From assembly GCA_002633025.1 (NCBI GenBank), contig NMRB01000057.1, positions 186,001 through 250,000 on the forward strand: a stretch of 64,000 nucleotides of DNA. Reading direction: 5' to 3'. Made by a program: the position numbers and the translations under genes. The notes below the pieces were generated by a model, which worked only from the letters and a program-made list of their open reading frames with translations, was not told where the DNA came from and did no database searches. Shown here in pieces: positions 11,701 to 23,600 of the stretch (its first letter is position 1; each line of letters opens with the position of its first letter). The DNA is from Notospermus geniculatus (taxonomy: Eukaryota > Nemertea > Pilidiophora > Heteronemertea > Lineidae).

Positions 11701-12212
11701 AGGCCTATAGGGCCTAGGCCCCATTGATAATCTTCCACCTCTAGCTATAGGCCTAAAACTGCCTAGGCCTAGCCCTAGGGCCCGGCCGGGCCTACCGGTA
11801 GGCCTACACTACACTACAGTCTCATGACCTGCACAAGCATGCAAGGTCACAAAAGCCATGACAAAATGGCATATTTTCAACGTTAATCTTTGGGCCTAGG
11901 TTCTACTGATGGACGTACTTCGTCGTTTTTTGTTGCATCAGACTGCGTAGGTGACACCTCGTTTTCAGCAGAGGGGGCATTTTCTACATGTTCCTCAACA
12001 GACACTTCTCTTGCAATGCGACTGATGGTCCCACTTGGGTGTCTTTTTATTCCATCTGATTCAAATGATTCGTAGGTAAGATCCTCATAGGAGTCTGTAG
12101 CTACAATGATAGCAGCGTCCCCACCCCCAGGTTCCGACCCTTTTCTCGTTTCTTCCCCAGAATCTGTCAATTTATCGCCAGAATTTGGCGAGTCTTCAGC
12201 CTTGTCGGCCAT
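8625..12212 (-). CDS. MON1: Vacuolar fusion protein MON1 homologue (six visible exons, one missing)
   Basis: Minus-strand exons: 11912-12212, 10730-10911, 10163-10601, about 9725-9859, 8921-9202 and 8625-8765. Phases agree at every joined intron. Hallmarks are [106 protein letters not shown] and the C-terminal [17 protein letters not shown]. Known role: MON1 pairs with CCZ1 as the guanine nucleotide exchange factor for Rab7 and drives early-to-late endosome conversion. The first exon is a long acidic, low-complexity region, as usual for MON1. About 50-60 residues between SASESFKA and RLKRHNCLQ, including the conserved CLPKF-type block of the family, are absent. A single N at 9724 sits exactly there, so this is most likely an assembly loss, not a broken gene. 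Confidence 0.95.
8921..9202 (-). CDS. MON1: MON1 exon with VGIPDLRHF block
   Basis: Acceptor TATTTCAG at 9203, donor GTGAGT at 8920; 94 codons in phase 0. Reads [18 protein letters not shown], then [15 protein letters not shown] and [18 protein letters not shown]. Corresponds to the third longin domain of MON1. Confidence 0.95.
9450..9723. repeat. Diverged tandem duplication in MON1 intron
   Basis: GCACTTTG...ACGCCACCTGG...GGCCAT...TTGG occurs twice, about 145 bases apart (from 9450 and 9595). It ends at the N at 9724. Confidence 0.6.
9725..9859 (-). CDS. MON1: MON1 exon 4, truncated at an assembly join
   Basis: Acceptor CTTTTTCAG at 9860. Encodes [17 protein letters not shown] and [14 protein letters not shown], then SASESFKAA, where the family sequence is lost at the N at 9724. 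Beyond the N the sequence is a diverged intronic repeat with an early stop. No GT donor closes the exon in the expected place. Confidence 0.85.
10163..10601 (-). CDS. MON1: MON1 exon 3 (first longin domain)
   Basis: Acceptor CATTGCAG, donor GTAAGG; 439 bases. Encodes [19 protein letters not shown] through [14 protein letters not shown] and [17 protein letters not shown], the best-conserved block of MON1. Confidence 0.95.
10730..10911 (-). CDS. MON1: MON1 exon 2
   Basis: Acceptor TATGAACAG, donor GTAAGC. Acidic stretch followed by [14 protein letters not shown], the start of the first longin domain. Two bases of the Arg codon are carried to exon 3. Confidence 0.92.
11505..11690. repeat. Palindromic GTAACGAAACGACC-rich element in MON1 intron 1
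   Basis: Near-perfect palindrome at 11557-11623 (TTACACCCGAATTTGGTTGT ... with its complement around ACATTGTAACG), flanked by further GTAACGAAACGACC copies. Confidence 0.7.
11912..12212 (-). CDS. MON1: MON1 exon 1 (acidic N-terminus)
   Basis: ATG at 12212-12210 ([15 protein letters not shown]). Rich in Glu, Ser and Asp. The open frame runs on to about 11883, but a GTACGT donor after KNDE (near 11911) joins in phase to exon 2, which starts EDKSED. The exact 3' end is therefore an inference. Confidence 0.75.
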
Positions 12213-12943
12213 GTTGAAACAACGTTGTGGTCGTCGCTTCCCTGCCAGCCGGATTGCTCGGTGTCTTCGAGGCTACACCCAGGTTCCACCCTGATTTTGC
12301 CAGCAATGGGGCGGGCGGGGGGGGGGGNGAAGCAATAGGATTCTGTGTAATATGCTCATCTACCATTTCTGAAAATTTTACCGCGATACATGGCGTTTTT
12401 CGTTAGTTATCTTGCTGAAACCGCAGATTGGATGGAGAGATCCAGAGAGAGAGAGAGAGAAATTCAGTAAAAACAAGGAAGACCGCCCCATTGATGGGGG
12501 CGGTCTTAATAATCAGTGCCACCTTCACACTCAAACATGGTTCCCTACATCATCCCCCACCCGGGTCTTCACCTCCTTTCTCCGACACTCCAGGTGTGCA
12601 AGTGAGCAATGAAGAGAAGCGAGACAAAAAGCCCTGCCTGCTGTGGAGGGGGACGGATTCCCTACTAATTCCCCAAGGGCACCACCATTTGGGATGGCCC
12701 GATAGCCGAATGGTATCAATGGCAGCCCTAGGTCCGATGTAACGGTACATGTAGGCTAGTCATTTCCATTCCTGGCCATCAGGGAAGTCATTTGTAGTAA
12801 AGGGATAGGCCTATGATGGACCGTACCGTAACAGCGTTAAACCACTCATTTTCATCGAATAGCAGAATGGAAGCCGAAGCGATCAAATAAAGACACAGAA
12901 AAAGGAAATAAGATCAAAGGGAACTGTTGTAAAATATAAACAT

Positions 12944-12949
12944 TTTATT
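12944..12949 (-). promoter_or_regulatory. Possible polyadenylation signal
   Basis: AATAAA on the minus strand in an A/T-rich patch, between the alpha2/delta stop codon (20515) and MON1 exon 1 (12212). It could end a very long alpha2/delta 3' untranslated region. Speculative. Confidence 0.2.
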
Positions 12950-13671
12950 TTGGCAGATAATACAAAGAGGAAACAGAGTTCGTTACAATGACAAACTTCA
13001 TGGAATTCATACAAGTTAAGGAATAGAAGAGTCTCTGTGAAGTGTAAAGATTTATTAACAATAAGGAGTGTTTTAATTCAAAAATGCACATTTCTACACT
13101 CTCTTGATATGACAGAAGTGAAAGTCTGCTTCTGCGAGAGCATAAGATTCAAGTTTGAGCTGAAAGTTTTACTAAACTAACAGCACATGGAAAGCATTTC
13201 AGAAAAGCTATGTAGATATGAATTTGTATCCATTGCAAATACAAGATATTGCACAAGCCCTCTTCTTCAATTGATATTCTCTGTTTCATGGCTCTCGTGC
13301 AGTAAGGCATCAAAAAATATTCTCCATTTTACCATGGTGAATGGTAATTTCGAATGGTTAAAGGTTTACCATAGTGAAAGCCAATTATACCATGGTAAAC
13401 TGTCCTTTACCGTTCGAAGTTACCATGGTAAAATGAAGATTTTCATCCAACAGCCCAGGTTTTTTACCTCTTCATCCACTCACATAAACATTTTATGAGC
13501 GAGCGGCTGACCAGGAGGCAACCCCTGTGAGTGTGGGAGAATGGAAAAGGGGGATTGAGGCAAGTTCGTGTACAAATTAACCCGCCTTCAAGAAATGAAC
13601 ATATCCCATTGAAATTGAGTAGGCCTACTGGTACTGGTAAACAAGTTGTTTTGTTTATCCATGTCCAGAAA

Positions 13672-13832
13672 AGGCGCGGATCCAGGGGGCACCCGGCGCG
13701 TGCCCCTCTTTGGGCAACAAATCTGTAAAATTGACCTTGAAATTCTGAAAGTTGGATTTGAAATTCACCACAGATATCAATGTTTCTGGCAGAGTGCGTC
13801 CCCTCTTTTCCAAAATCGTGGATCCGCCCCTG
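13672..13832. repeat. GCGGATCC-family interspersed repeat, copy 1
   Basis: Inverted ends around GGATCC and an internal CAACAAATCTGTAAAATT block. Other copies: 25372-25555 (opposite orientation) and 35812-35971. Confidence 0.7.
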
Positions 13833-13965
13833 CAGAACGTTTCAGGAAAAAGTCCCCCGAGAGGAAGAACGTTTATTTGCTCCTTATTAAACAGATCCCA
13901 ATTTGTTCAGTGCTGGACTCATAACAAAGAGGCCAAGGGTTGGGTTGGATTCCCTGTTTAGCCAT

Positions 13966-15148
13966 CACTGTCGACTGAAAGGACCTAGTGATGCACTGCT
14001 CCTCGAGTTCTGGTGAGACTCCAGGGGTGGTAATGTGAAGCGCTTAGGTTTGGAGTGGAAAGCACTTTTATTAAAGAGTCACATTATTACCATTATTATT
14101 TTTATTGGAATTATTTCATGTGAAAAATTGAAAGAGATCTTGGAAAAACCCCTGCCACCAAATTGAAATAAATAATCTAGTAGAAGACCTTTAAATTCAA
14201 CACTTATCAACACTATCTACAAAGGTCCATTATTTTGCCTTGTAACCCGGGATGTCCCATGTGGACTTGATTTGATACACGGGTACCTAGTCACAAGGTT
14301 ACACAACATAATGAATGGACCGCTATCACTTCATGCAATTCAAGATTGGCCTGTTGAAGTCAACTTTCAACTCGACCAGACCATTTAATTCATTCACCCT
14401 TTAACAGGACACGAATTGGGAAACATTACAAGTAAATTACCCACTTTTTAACTGTCTAATCCTGGAACTCAACTTTTTTGATCATCGATTTTCTGAATAC
14501 ACTACATAGGGCTAAAACATAGATTACTCAGTGTACGAAACCGGTGCCCCTAAATTGGCATNCACTGTCGACTGAAAGGACCTAGTGATGCACTGCTCCT
14601 CGAGTTCTGGTGAGACTCCAGGGGTGGTAATGTGAAGCGCTTAGGTTAGAGTGGAAAGCACTTATTCAAGAGTCACATTATTACCATTATTATTTTTATT
14701 TCATGTGAAAAATTGAAAGAGATCTTGGAAAAACCCCTGCCACCAAATTGAAATAAATAATATAGTAAAAGACCTTTAAATTCAACACTTATCAACACTA
14801 TATCTACAAAGGTCCATTATTTTGCCTTCTAACCCGGGATGTCCCATGTGGACTTGATTTGATACACGGGTACCTAGTCACAAGGTTACACAACATAATG
14901 AATGGACCGCTATCACTTCATGCAATTCAAGATTGGCCTGTTGAAGTCAACTTTCAACTCGACCAGACCATTTAATTCATTCACCCTTTAACAGGACACG
15001 AATTGGGAAACATTACAAGTAAATTACCCACTTTTTAACTGTCTAATCCTGGAACTCAACTTTTTTGATCATCGATTTTCTGAATACACTACATAGGGCT
15101 AAAACATAGATTACTCAGTGTATGAAACCGGTGCCCCTAAATTGGCAT
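13966..15148. repeat. Near-identical direct duplication around a single N (assembly artefact)
   Basis: 13966-14561 and 14563-15148 are the same sequence with a few indels and substitutions, meeting at the N at 14562. This is the pattern of two haplotype contigs placed side by side. Confidence 0.85.
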
Positions 15149-15395
15149 ATTCAGGAAATATGGTCAAAACTTTGAGTTGGATCAGGCATTTCTAATAAAT
15201 AAATCAATAAACATTTGAAAATGGATTTTTCTCCTGAAAAAAAGTTTCCCATCGCTCAATCACCTGACACATAAAATATCAAAACATGCTGAAGGCTAAA
15301 ATCAATTTAAGTCTCATCAGAACCTGAAGACAAATTTGTTATGAGGACTCCCAGTCTCCTCTTTTCAGCAATAGAAGGTAAAATTGGATTCATAG

Positions 15396-15555
15396 GTTGC
15401 CCCTTTGCCCATCATGGGTTACTCGGTCTATTGGTTGCCTGCTGTGTGCCCATCATGGGTCACTTGCTTGGTTGCTCGTGTGCCCATCATGGGCCACTCG
15501 CTTTACTGATTGCCTGTCTGCCCATCATGGGTCACTCGCCATTGGTTGCCCATGT
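15396..15555. repeat. Minisatellite (GCCCATCATGGGTCACTCG)
   Basis: Five units of about 30-40 bases, each containing the palindrome CCCATCATGGG. Confidence 0.75.
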
Positions 15556-18500
15556 GACTTTAGGTTGTCCCTCATTTTTGCATGGGTCCACCGTAGATGA
15601 TGTTGTTTGTGCCGCTGTTTTTGTCCATTTTGTACCCCCTCTAATTTTGTCACTCTGAAGTTCTTGCCCGCTACAGTCAAAGTTTCTACGTGAAAGCCTA
15701 GTGTGAACTCTTCCAATGCAGCTGTTTGCAAACTTCTCCAGGAGAACTGGAGGCAAATGGGCAGGAACCTGCCCGAGGAAACATTTAATGACCTTGAGTT
15801 CTAATATAGCCATTTGTTACCAGTTCAGCATCTTCATACAGCAAATGAAGGTTAGTATGGTACTTATGATTATGGTACAGTATATCATACAAAATCAGAC
15901 TGTAGTAGGCTACTACCAATCCATTTTTGATAAAATTGGACAGATTATGTCTGAAGATGATTATAAATGTTCGTATAATTGAATTAAATGAGCGCATGTA
16001 CCAATTACATATGAAAAAGTTGAGCAATATGAGTATACAGAAATAACAAAGAGTTTTCAAGACAGAACATTCAAATTACTAACAATGTCAACAGAAATAG
16101 ACATGCACCACACATGACTTGGTTCCAAAACGCTTTCCAATGTGCACATGTAACTTTGTCGTACCGGTGCCAATCAGGCAGAAATTTTCAGGTTATGGCA
16201 TCCTTCAGTGTGGGACGTGGTCGAAATGGTAAAAAAATTGCGTCTGAACATTATTTAACTAAAATGGCACAAAAATAAGTTAGTTCTCCAACAGAAACAA
16301 ATGGATTCAGAGGTTTCCATAACTAAGATCTCGGCATATGATGTGTAAATCAGAGATAGAACACAAATTTTATGTTGTGAATATAATTTTTTTGCCAATC
16401 CACTGAGAAGTAGAGTGGAACCATCTACCTAAGAAAGTTTAGTGGACTGTAAGTGTCCAGATGTCCCCATGTCCCCTTCATATGGACAGGACTTCATGTG
16501 ACTATCATCTCCAACAAATGACTAAGACACCCCTTATACTACTCTGAAGTCTGCCATCTTAAACTTGAAAACGTCGACAGGAAAACTCCCATCCCTTCCA
16601 CTAGACGTGATTCAACTGTGCTCTCCTCATTTTGTCATGCCATCTATCTTCTATACTTGTTCCCCTTGTTACAATTCATCACAACATTTGAAATCACCTT
16701 ATATACAAACAAGTTGGACATACGGTCACAACAGAAACATATCACAGATCTGTGATATATTCCTGGTCACAAGTTTTCAAGACAATACGGAACAAAAAAA
16801 ATGCAAAGGAATATTACAATGTGATAAAAAATCTAAGGCACGTACAAACTTTAGAAAATATCAACAATCAGCAGAGGTTTTACAAATGACAACTCGTTTA
16901 GTGACTTGTAAGGACAAGACCCATCCAAATGTTGACAAACTGATCATGAAAAGTCACCAGAAGAATTCAATGCCAAATTGCTGGCCTCGAATGATAGGAG
17001 ATGAACCTCCACCAGTGGTCAGTGGGAGTATGACTTATTAAAGGAATAGCTACATTGTAAGCAAAAGTGTACTTGGCTGCATAGGCAGAGCTATTCTTTC
17101 AGTTGACCATCACCCACTAATCACAAGTGGCAATAGTTTCCTTCACCATTGGAGGTTAGAAATCTGCCGAGACATGTATGATTCCTTTCCACATCAGCCC
17201 CCTCTTATAACATCTTCTAAACCAGGTTCTTCAAGAATGCCGTCATTCTACTATCACTCCCCTCTCGACAACAACTGATCGGAAGGTCAAATCGCTGGGA
17301 AATCTCTGATAATGAGAATGACAACATTGATGTAATTCCTGTATTTCATAGACTATATTGACATGATAGACTTAACAGAAGAATGACTAGCTGATGAAAC
17401 ATTAAGACCCAATCCTGGGTCTATTCAAATGCTCCTGTCCTTGCTTGGAGGGAGCAGGAAGGTCCGCAAATATCCTGAGGTACTCTCAGGATGGTAAGAC
17501 CCATAAGGAACCCACGTAGGCCCCGACTGTGTCAAATATGTGGCTACATGTAAAGTCTGGCAACATCTAACTTCGACCTAATGGAATGCGGAAGTCATGT
17601 AATGTGGCAGAGCTTTGCAGTTTTTACCGGTAATCATGCCTGTTGATCATTTTGGTCGTTCCCCGATTGTTAGCGATGTCCACTGGTATTCAATAGCCGC
17701 GTGTGATTAAAGGTCCGTGGAAAATCCAACGATCAATTTCCTAACTTCCGCATTCCATTGGGTCAAAGTTAGATGTTGCCAGACTTTAGGTTGTTTCCTT
17801 GAAATAATTACCGATCACTGGTATTATCTGCATACCGGTACGCGGACAGATCAGGACAAGAATGAATGCAACTACATACAGAGAGAAGAACATGAGGAGG
17901 CTTGACAAAACTGTTGTCAAGCATGCTATCCAACACTTCTAATGGGAGAAGAGTGTCGGTCCCGGTTTGGGTCGAGGTTTAATCAGACCCTGTATCAACG
18001 GAAGACAGGTGGAACTTTGACCCCCATTTAGGCAGCATCAACCTACCGGTATGATGTTCAATATTGCACTGGTTCGGCTGGGGATTGAGACTTTGACTTG
18101 CTTCAAGATTGATATCTAGCAAGAACACGTCTCCTTTTTTTCAAGAACCGTGCATGTTAATCTGCCTTGCCTGAGTAAGGGGCCAGTTGTCATGGAAAAC
18201 TTTATCATTAAATACAGCTTGAGTCGGTCGATAGAACGGGACTGAATTTCAAATGACACAAAGCCTAGGTGAAAGAGCAGGACCCCCACATGACAAACCA
18301 CACCGTGACATCATCAGCATGAGGTATGAGAAACTCTCTACAGGTAAGATTGTCAGTAGCAATATTGGAAAATTATGAGACAAATGGTAGTGCAATGATC
18401 AGCAAAATGATTCTATTGGTAGGCCTATAATTGTACCGTATTCACTTTTTACAATCAAACAAGTAATTCAAGTGACCTCACGGTCTAGCAGTACAGACAG

Positions 18501-19049
18501 AAATGGAATTTGAAGGGCCTTTGAAAGAACAACAGTGCCACGACACAACATGTCCGTGTGAATGATTCTTCTTCACTATCCAATGTTGCGTTTAGCTCAA
18601 GAAACCTGGCCGCCAGCTGACCAAATCATCCCAGATTCACTTAAGCTCCCAACAGAAGAACCTACAACCACAGACAACAGGCCTAACTAATTTCCTATTC
18701 ACAGAAGTCTTATATGGAAAAATCCTATGTGACTGCAGGTCTTTCAAAGGCTACAGTTTCCCAATGGCAATCACAGTTACCATCGAGGCCGCAAGTCAGA
18801 CACATGAATTGATACAAATACAGTATATATACAATCACGGCAGAAACTCGCATGCCAACATACGTCCTTTATACACACATATTATATATATTCATAACTT
18901 ATAAATTCATAGAAGAATCGACTTTCATTCATAATTATTTCATTGATACAGGCATGACTTTCAGAAGAATGCAAATGAAGATTCGACCTCCATCAATGAT
19001 AATGACTTTTTGTAACCCTTATATTTCATAATCCTGACATCTCTACATG

Positions 19050-19385
19050 GGGAAAGTGCAAACTCAGCCTTGCAACTTTGTGTCAGTACAGCCTCAGCTT
19101 TTCAAATTTGTGTCACTAAGCCTCAGCTTTGCAACATAGTGCACTGTAGCCTCAGCTTTGTAACTTAGTGTTGCAGCCTCAGTTTTCCAACTTAGTGTCA
19201 CTGCAGCCTCAGCTTTGTAACTTAGTGTCACCAAGCCGCAGCCTTGTAACTTAGTGCCACTTCAGCCTCAGCCTTGCAACTTGTGTCACTGCAGCCTCAG
19301 CTCTGCTACTTTGTGTTACTGCAGCCTCAGCTTTGCAACTTAGTGTCACTGCAACCTCAGCCTTGTCACTTATGCTGGAACCACT
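19050..19385. repeat. Minisatellite (GCAGCCTCAGCTTTGCAACT)
   Basis: About eleven degenerate 28-30-base units in the region downstream of the alpha2/delta stop codon. Confidence 0.8.
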
Positions 19386-20514
19386 CCTATGTGCAAAATT
19401 TCTGTCGGACAAGATAAGTGATGTCACCGAGATCTTTTCAAGTGCTAGTAAATGGAAGTTTCAGACCTCTTGACTTTTCTAGGGTCATGAAATGTAAGGA
19501 AGTCACAGCATGTCACAGGCCCGGTCTCCAAAAGGGAACAGAACACATACCAGAAGTTCAACACATTAGGACCTCCCAATCCATCTTTTGAAAGTAGCCC
19601 ATGGAAGATCCATGTTTACATGTAACTTCAACTGATGAATAAATACTGTTACATTTACTTTACTGATGTGCACATCATCTGCAGAACCTGGTTCCAAATT
19701 ATATTGTCAGCTATACAGTACATCTGATGAGCAGCTAGGGAATAACATATTTTTCTGTTTAGAAACTACACAGGAAGCTCAGAGACTTGCCAACTGCTGT
19801 GCTCTTCTTTGCTTGACATCGGCCATCTTGCCCTATGAAGTACGCGAGGGTAGGAGCGACAGGAACACTTGACACCGAGGACAAGATGGACATCGTCAAC
19901 TTGTGAAATGTAGCCACGACACTGGAAGACCAGGCCTGTGTTGCCAATGAAAGCCTTTTTGGAGATTCACAAATATACAACCAGAATCAAGCACCCTGCA
20001 TAGATGTGAAGTTCATAGAACCATCGTAGAAAGTTCATAGAACCAAACAGTAAGAAAATCCCTGGGGTGAAATCCCAGAAGTTCTTGCCTACTCCACAAC
20101 AGTACATTACTAACAGAAGGAAGCAATGCGTCCTTGAACGTTATAAAAATTTCCCCCAACTTTTCTATTGCCTTGTCTGTGGAACTGCTTGAAGGCCTGC
20201 AAAAACATCCTTTCCACAGACCAAACACCCATAGCCAGGGAAGCCCGGATGACTGCAAGAGGTAGCCAGTGGGGTAACAGGGTTAGTACCCAGACGAAGC
20301 AGGTGAATACCACTGGGTAACAGGATTCTTCTCGGCCGATCATGACTCGACTGTCTTCTCATTAAAGAACTTCAATTCCAGCAGCCCTTGCACCAGTATT
20401 GAAAGGTAGCACCAGACTAGGGTGGCATCCCACGGCGGCTCTTGTACTGCCATTTGAAGTTGCGAACATTCCACTTCGTCTCAACTGTTAGTAATGTCCT
20501 GTTATTGGTGATGA

Positions 20515-20613
20515 TCAGTGAGCGGCGGTCCAGCCAAGGATGACAAGGAAAACTAGGAGAGTAATGGATGGTATGATGATTTGGCCACGTCCACAGTAGT
20601 TTTTATAGTCCTC
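20515..20613 (-). CDS. CACNA2D3-like: alpha2/delta last exon with hydrophobic anchor
   Basis: Acceptor [21 protein letters not shown], then a hydrophobic run [17 protein letters not shown] and TAAH with TGA at 20517-20515. The short tail after a 17-residue hydrophobic stretch fits a GPI-attachment signal or single helix, as for other alpha2delta proteins. Confidence 0.94.
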   Translation of the reverse strand, partial: EDYKNYCGRGQIIIPSITLLVFLVILGWTAAH

Positions 20614-23600
20614 CTGGAAAAAACACATAAAGATAAACTCGTTAGTAATGTACAGTACGTTGCACAATTGACCTACCTTTATCCGTGTACGTCACGCTGA
20701 AGGTACGCTTCTGTTCACTGCGTATGGTACAAGTGCATCTCTTCTGCGTGAAGTCCGCGCCCCACAGACGAATGACGTTACGTTTTCACTGCATGCCTTC
20801 CATGACGGTGCAGGACGTCTGCGGAAGATACGAGGACGGTACGCGCATGACGCTGCATGTGGTACGCGGATGGTACGTGGCGTGGAAGGGAGGTCAATTG
20901 TGCAGCGTACTCGATGTATCTCAAAGTTGACAGATCACCTTGAGTAAGACGCTACAGCGATTAGCTTACCTGAGGATGAGATGAATGGCACTCCTTGGGC
21001 TCTTCTCTGTGGACGGACATCTGGAGTTTTTGGCACAGAATGGTTTGATTACTAAGTAAATAAGGTTAAGGATATGAACAGATTTGGTAGGCCCCTCTCT
21101 AGTCACTAGAAAGTTAAGGCCGGCTTTCACTTCAGTTGGGCTGTTGTCCATTGTCCTTCAATGAAAAAATCCAAGTTGACTGAAGCTCAACTTCAATGAC
21201 GGAGGCTGAGAGCAATTTCTCGATTTACCAATTCCATCATTGGTGCAACGTCATCATGACATCATTTCCAGGTACAAGACAGACATGCAACATCATTTCA
21301 AAGCACTTCTGGTAGACGATGTCAGTGATATTGTGTGGATGTTTAGTTTCATTGCAGTCAACTGGTTGGGCGATGTTGCGTGTCATCATCCAACATCCCT
21401 TGGCAATGGTTGCTGACAGCAAAGCAACGTCGTTTGATAAAAGCATCCTCCCAGGGCAGGCGTTTTTACCTTGTTCCTCTTCATCCACTCATACAAACTT
21501 TCTGTGCAAGTGTATGAAGAGGAGCGAGAGGAAAGCCCTGCTACGGGTGGACGGATAAAAGTGCAAACCTTCTAGTATTTTGTAATTGGACTGATTCTGA
21601 CATCAGAAAAGGATATTTTGAACTTCTTCTGGTGTCAAACTGACAACTAGTGACTCGCAGTCAGTGCAGATTCCACCATCAGCAACAAGGAAGATCATAT
21701 TGGTTTTGGTGACACGCTGAGCCATCCAGGTTCTGTAACATTCAGAACGTAAACAAGAACTTTTAAGTCAGTGACTGCCAATTGAAGATTTTCTGCAAAG
21801 ATATGACTAGTTACGTACTTTATCTTTATTTCTACTGTACCGGTAATCACAAAATCACTCAGCATTACTTCAAATTTCTGTTCTATTTCTTTTTATGTGA
21901 TTCAGCTTATACTTTCAAACATCTCAACTGGCCATTGACTGCGGACGGATCATCAGCAAGAATTAATCAGTACCTTTTGAAAAGCTACTCACAAACTTCT
22001 CACAGGTGCTGGCCCAGCAGTAATACAGGCGGTGGATATCATCAAACTGAGACATGGGGGCTTGGTGATTTTGAAGACACACAAGGCAAGAAATACCCCC
22101 TCTCAGTGCCACAGTCTGATGATCTCTGCATTGCTGCACTCTGCAATTCTGCTGTGACAGCTGGAGACAGACGTTACATTCAAAGATTATCAACAAAGTT
22201 GTTGTTAGTTTATTGGCACTGAGTTTGTTGTGTTGATGGCTGGAGATGAAATCACCTTCAAAGTCTTATAGGTCGCAGAAAGGCATTACAGACTGGAAAG
22301 TAGGCCTATCATCATAGATCTGCTTTTCCAGTGAAACATCAGTATGAGATTTTCAACTTTGATTTCGCGAGAAAGAATAGACCGGTTGTTGTCTTTGCCA
22401 ACGATGCTCCAATGTCAAATGCCGCCGTGGATGTGTAGGAAGCGAAGGCAGGAACAACTCTAACTGGAAAGCATCTCCATTCTCCTGAATTTCTGACAGC
22501 TGAAGTGAATTTCTGGGGTTGGTTGACAGAACTGAAGCGGTTATCATGAATAGCGTGGGGTGTTGATAGATGCAAAGGTTTGTTGTTGCTGAACATGGGA
22601 TAGAAAAGGATAGCATAGCAGTGTGTTTCAGTGCTTCTTTTTGTTGTTTGTTTTGTGTGTGTATGGCAATATCTTCCTTCAGCCTCTGGATTCAGGGTTC
22701 AGAAAGTTGGCAGAAAGAGTAGTGGCACACTGAGCACTGCTGAGAAGCCAATGTTAAACTGTTGACTTCACTACTGTACTACTATCATCTCATATCATTT
22801 GATTTGTCTAGAATTATAGGAAATTTCAACCTAATTCTGGAGTCATCCTACTACAAAAGTATATTTTTGGTCCTACTCAACTAACAATCAAAGCCAGATC
22901 TCACAGATAATATGCAGCACCCGGAAACGTTCCATCCACTCCAAATTTTTAACAGGAAATACATNCAATCAAGCATGAATCGGCCTGCTAGGCATTGAAT
23001 TGGGCCGTAGTGACACCTATTGATCAATGACAGTTTCTGTTCCTGAATGACAGCTCCTATTCCCCTTTCACTAACAGAAGAAGCCAAGGCTGGACAGCCT
23101 TCCTGAGGCCAATGTGAAGTCCCATATACTTACAGATGAGGCAGACTTGACAACACCAAAGATGAGACCAATAGACGATTCTCGAATTTCCAGATCTGCA
23201 CACTTCCGCCAAAATCGCAACCACAACCTCAGTCTGAAACTGAATGACGTGACGAAGAGAACCCCACAACAGTGACTTCGACGACGTTGCGTCAGAGTCG
23301 ACCATTGCTGAATCATGGATTGTGTCATGTCAGCTGGTTTCAGACCGAGATTGTGTTTGCGATTTCGGCGGAAGTGCGCAGACCTTTCACGTTTACGTCA
23401 ATTTGGGATTTGTCTATAGGCCTACTGGACAGCCTTGCTGGAGCCAGGAAAAGTCGTCCTACACTGAGAGATGAGGCAACTAGGCCTACTGGACAGCAGG
23501 AAAGTTGTCCTCACTAACAGACGAGCCAAGTAGGCCTACTGGACAGCAGATGAGGTTGTCCTAACTAACAGATGAGCCAAGTAGGCCTACCGGACAGCAG

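Larger units (their letters stand above)
12213..20514. other. Region between alpha2/delta stop and MON1 start
   Basis: No convincing gene. Holds a G-run with an N (12315-12330), a GACCGCC hairpin, a GCGGATCC-family repeat (13672-13832), a duplicated block around the N at 14562, and minisatellites at 15396-15555 and 19050-19385. Part may be alpha2/delta 3' untranslated sequence. The single 158-codon open frame at 16565-17041 starts without ATG and has no family match. Confidence 0.5.

Noticed and set aside
16565-17041. 158-codon plus-strand open frame
   Set aside because: It starts at a non-ATG codon, is A/T-biased with low-complexity composition, matches no family I recognise, and lies in sequence that may be alpha2/delta 3' untranslated region.
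22339-22616. Overlapping minus-strand open frames (85 and 87 codons)
   Set aside because: They do not match alpha2/delta and would break phase between cluster exon D and 21617-21732.
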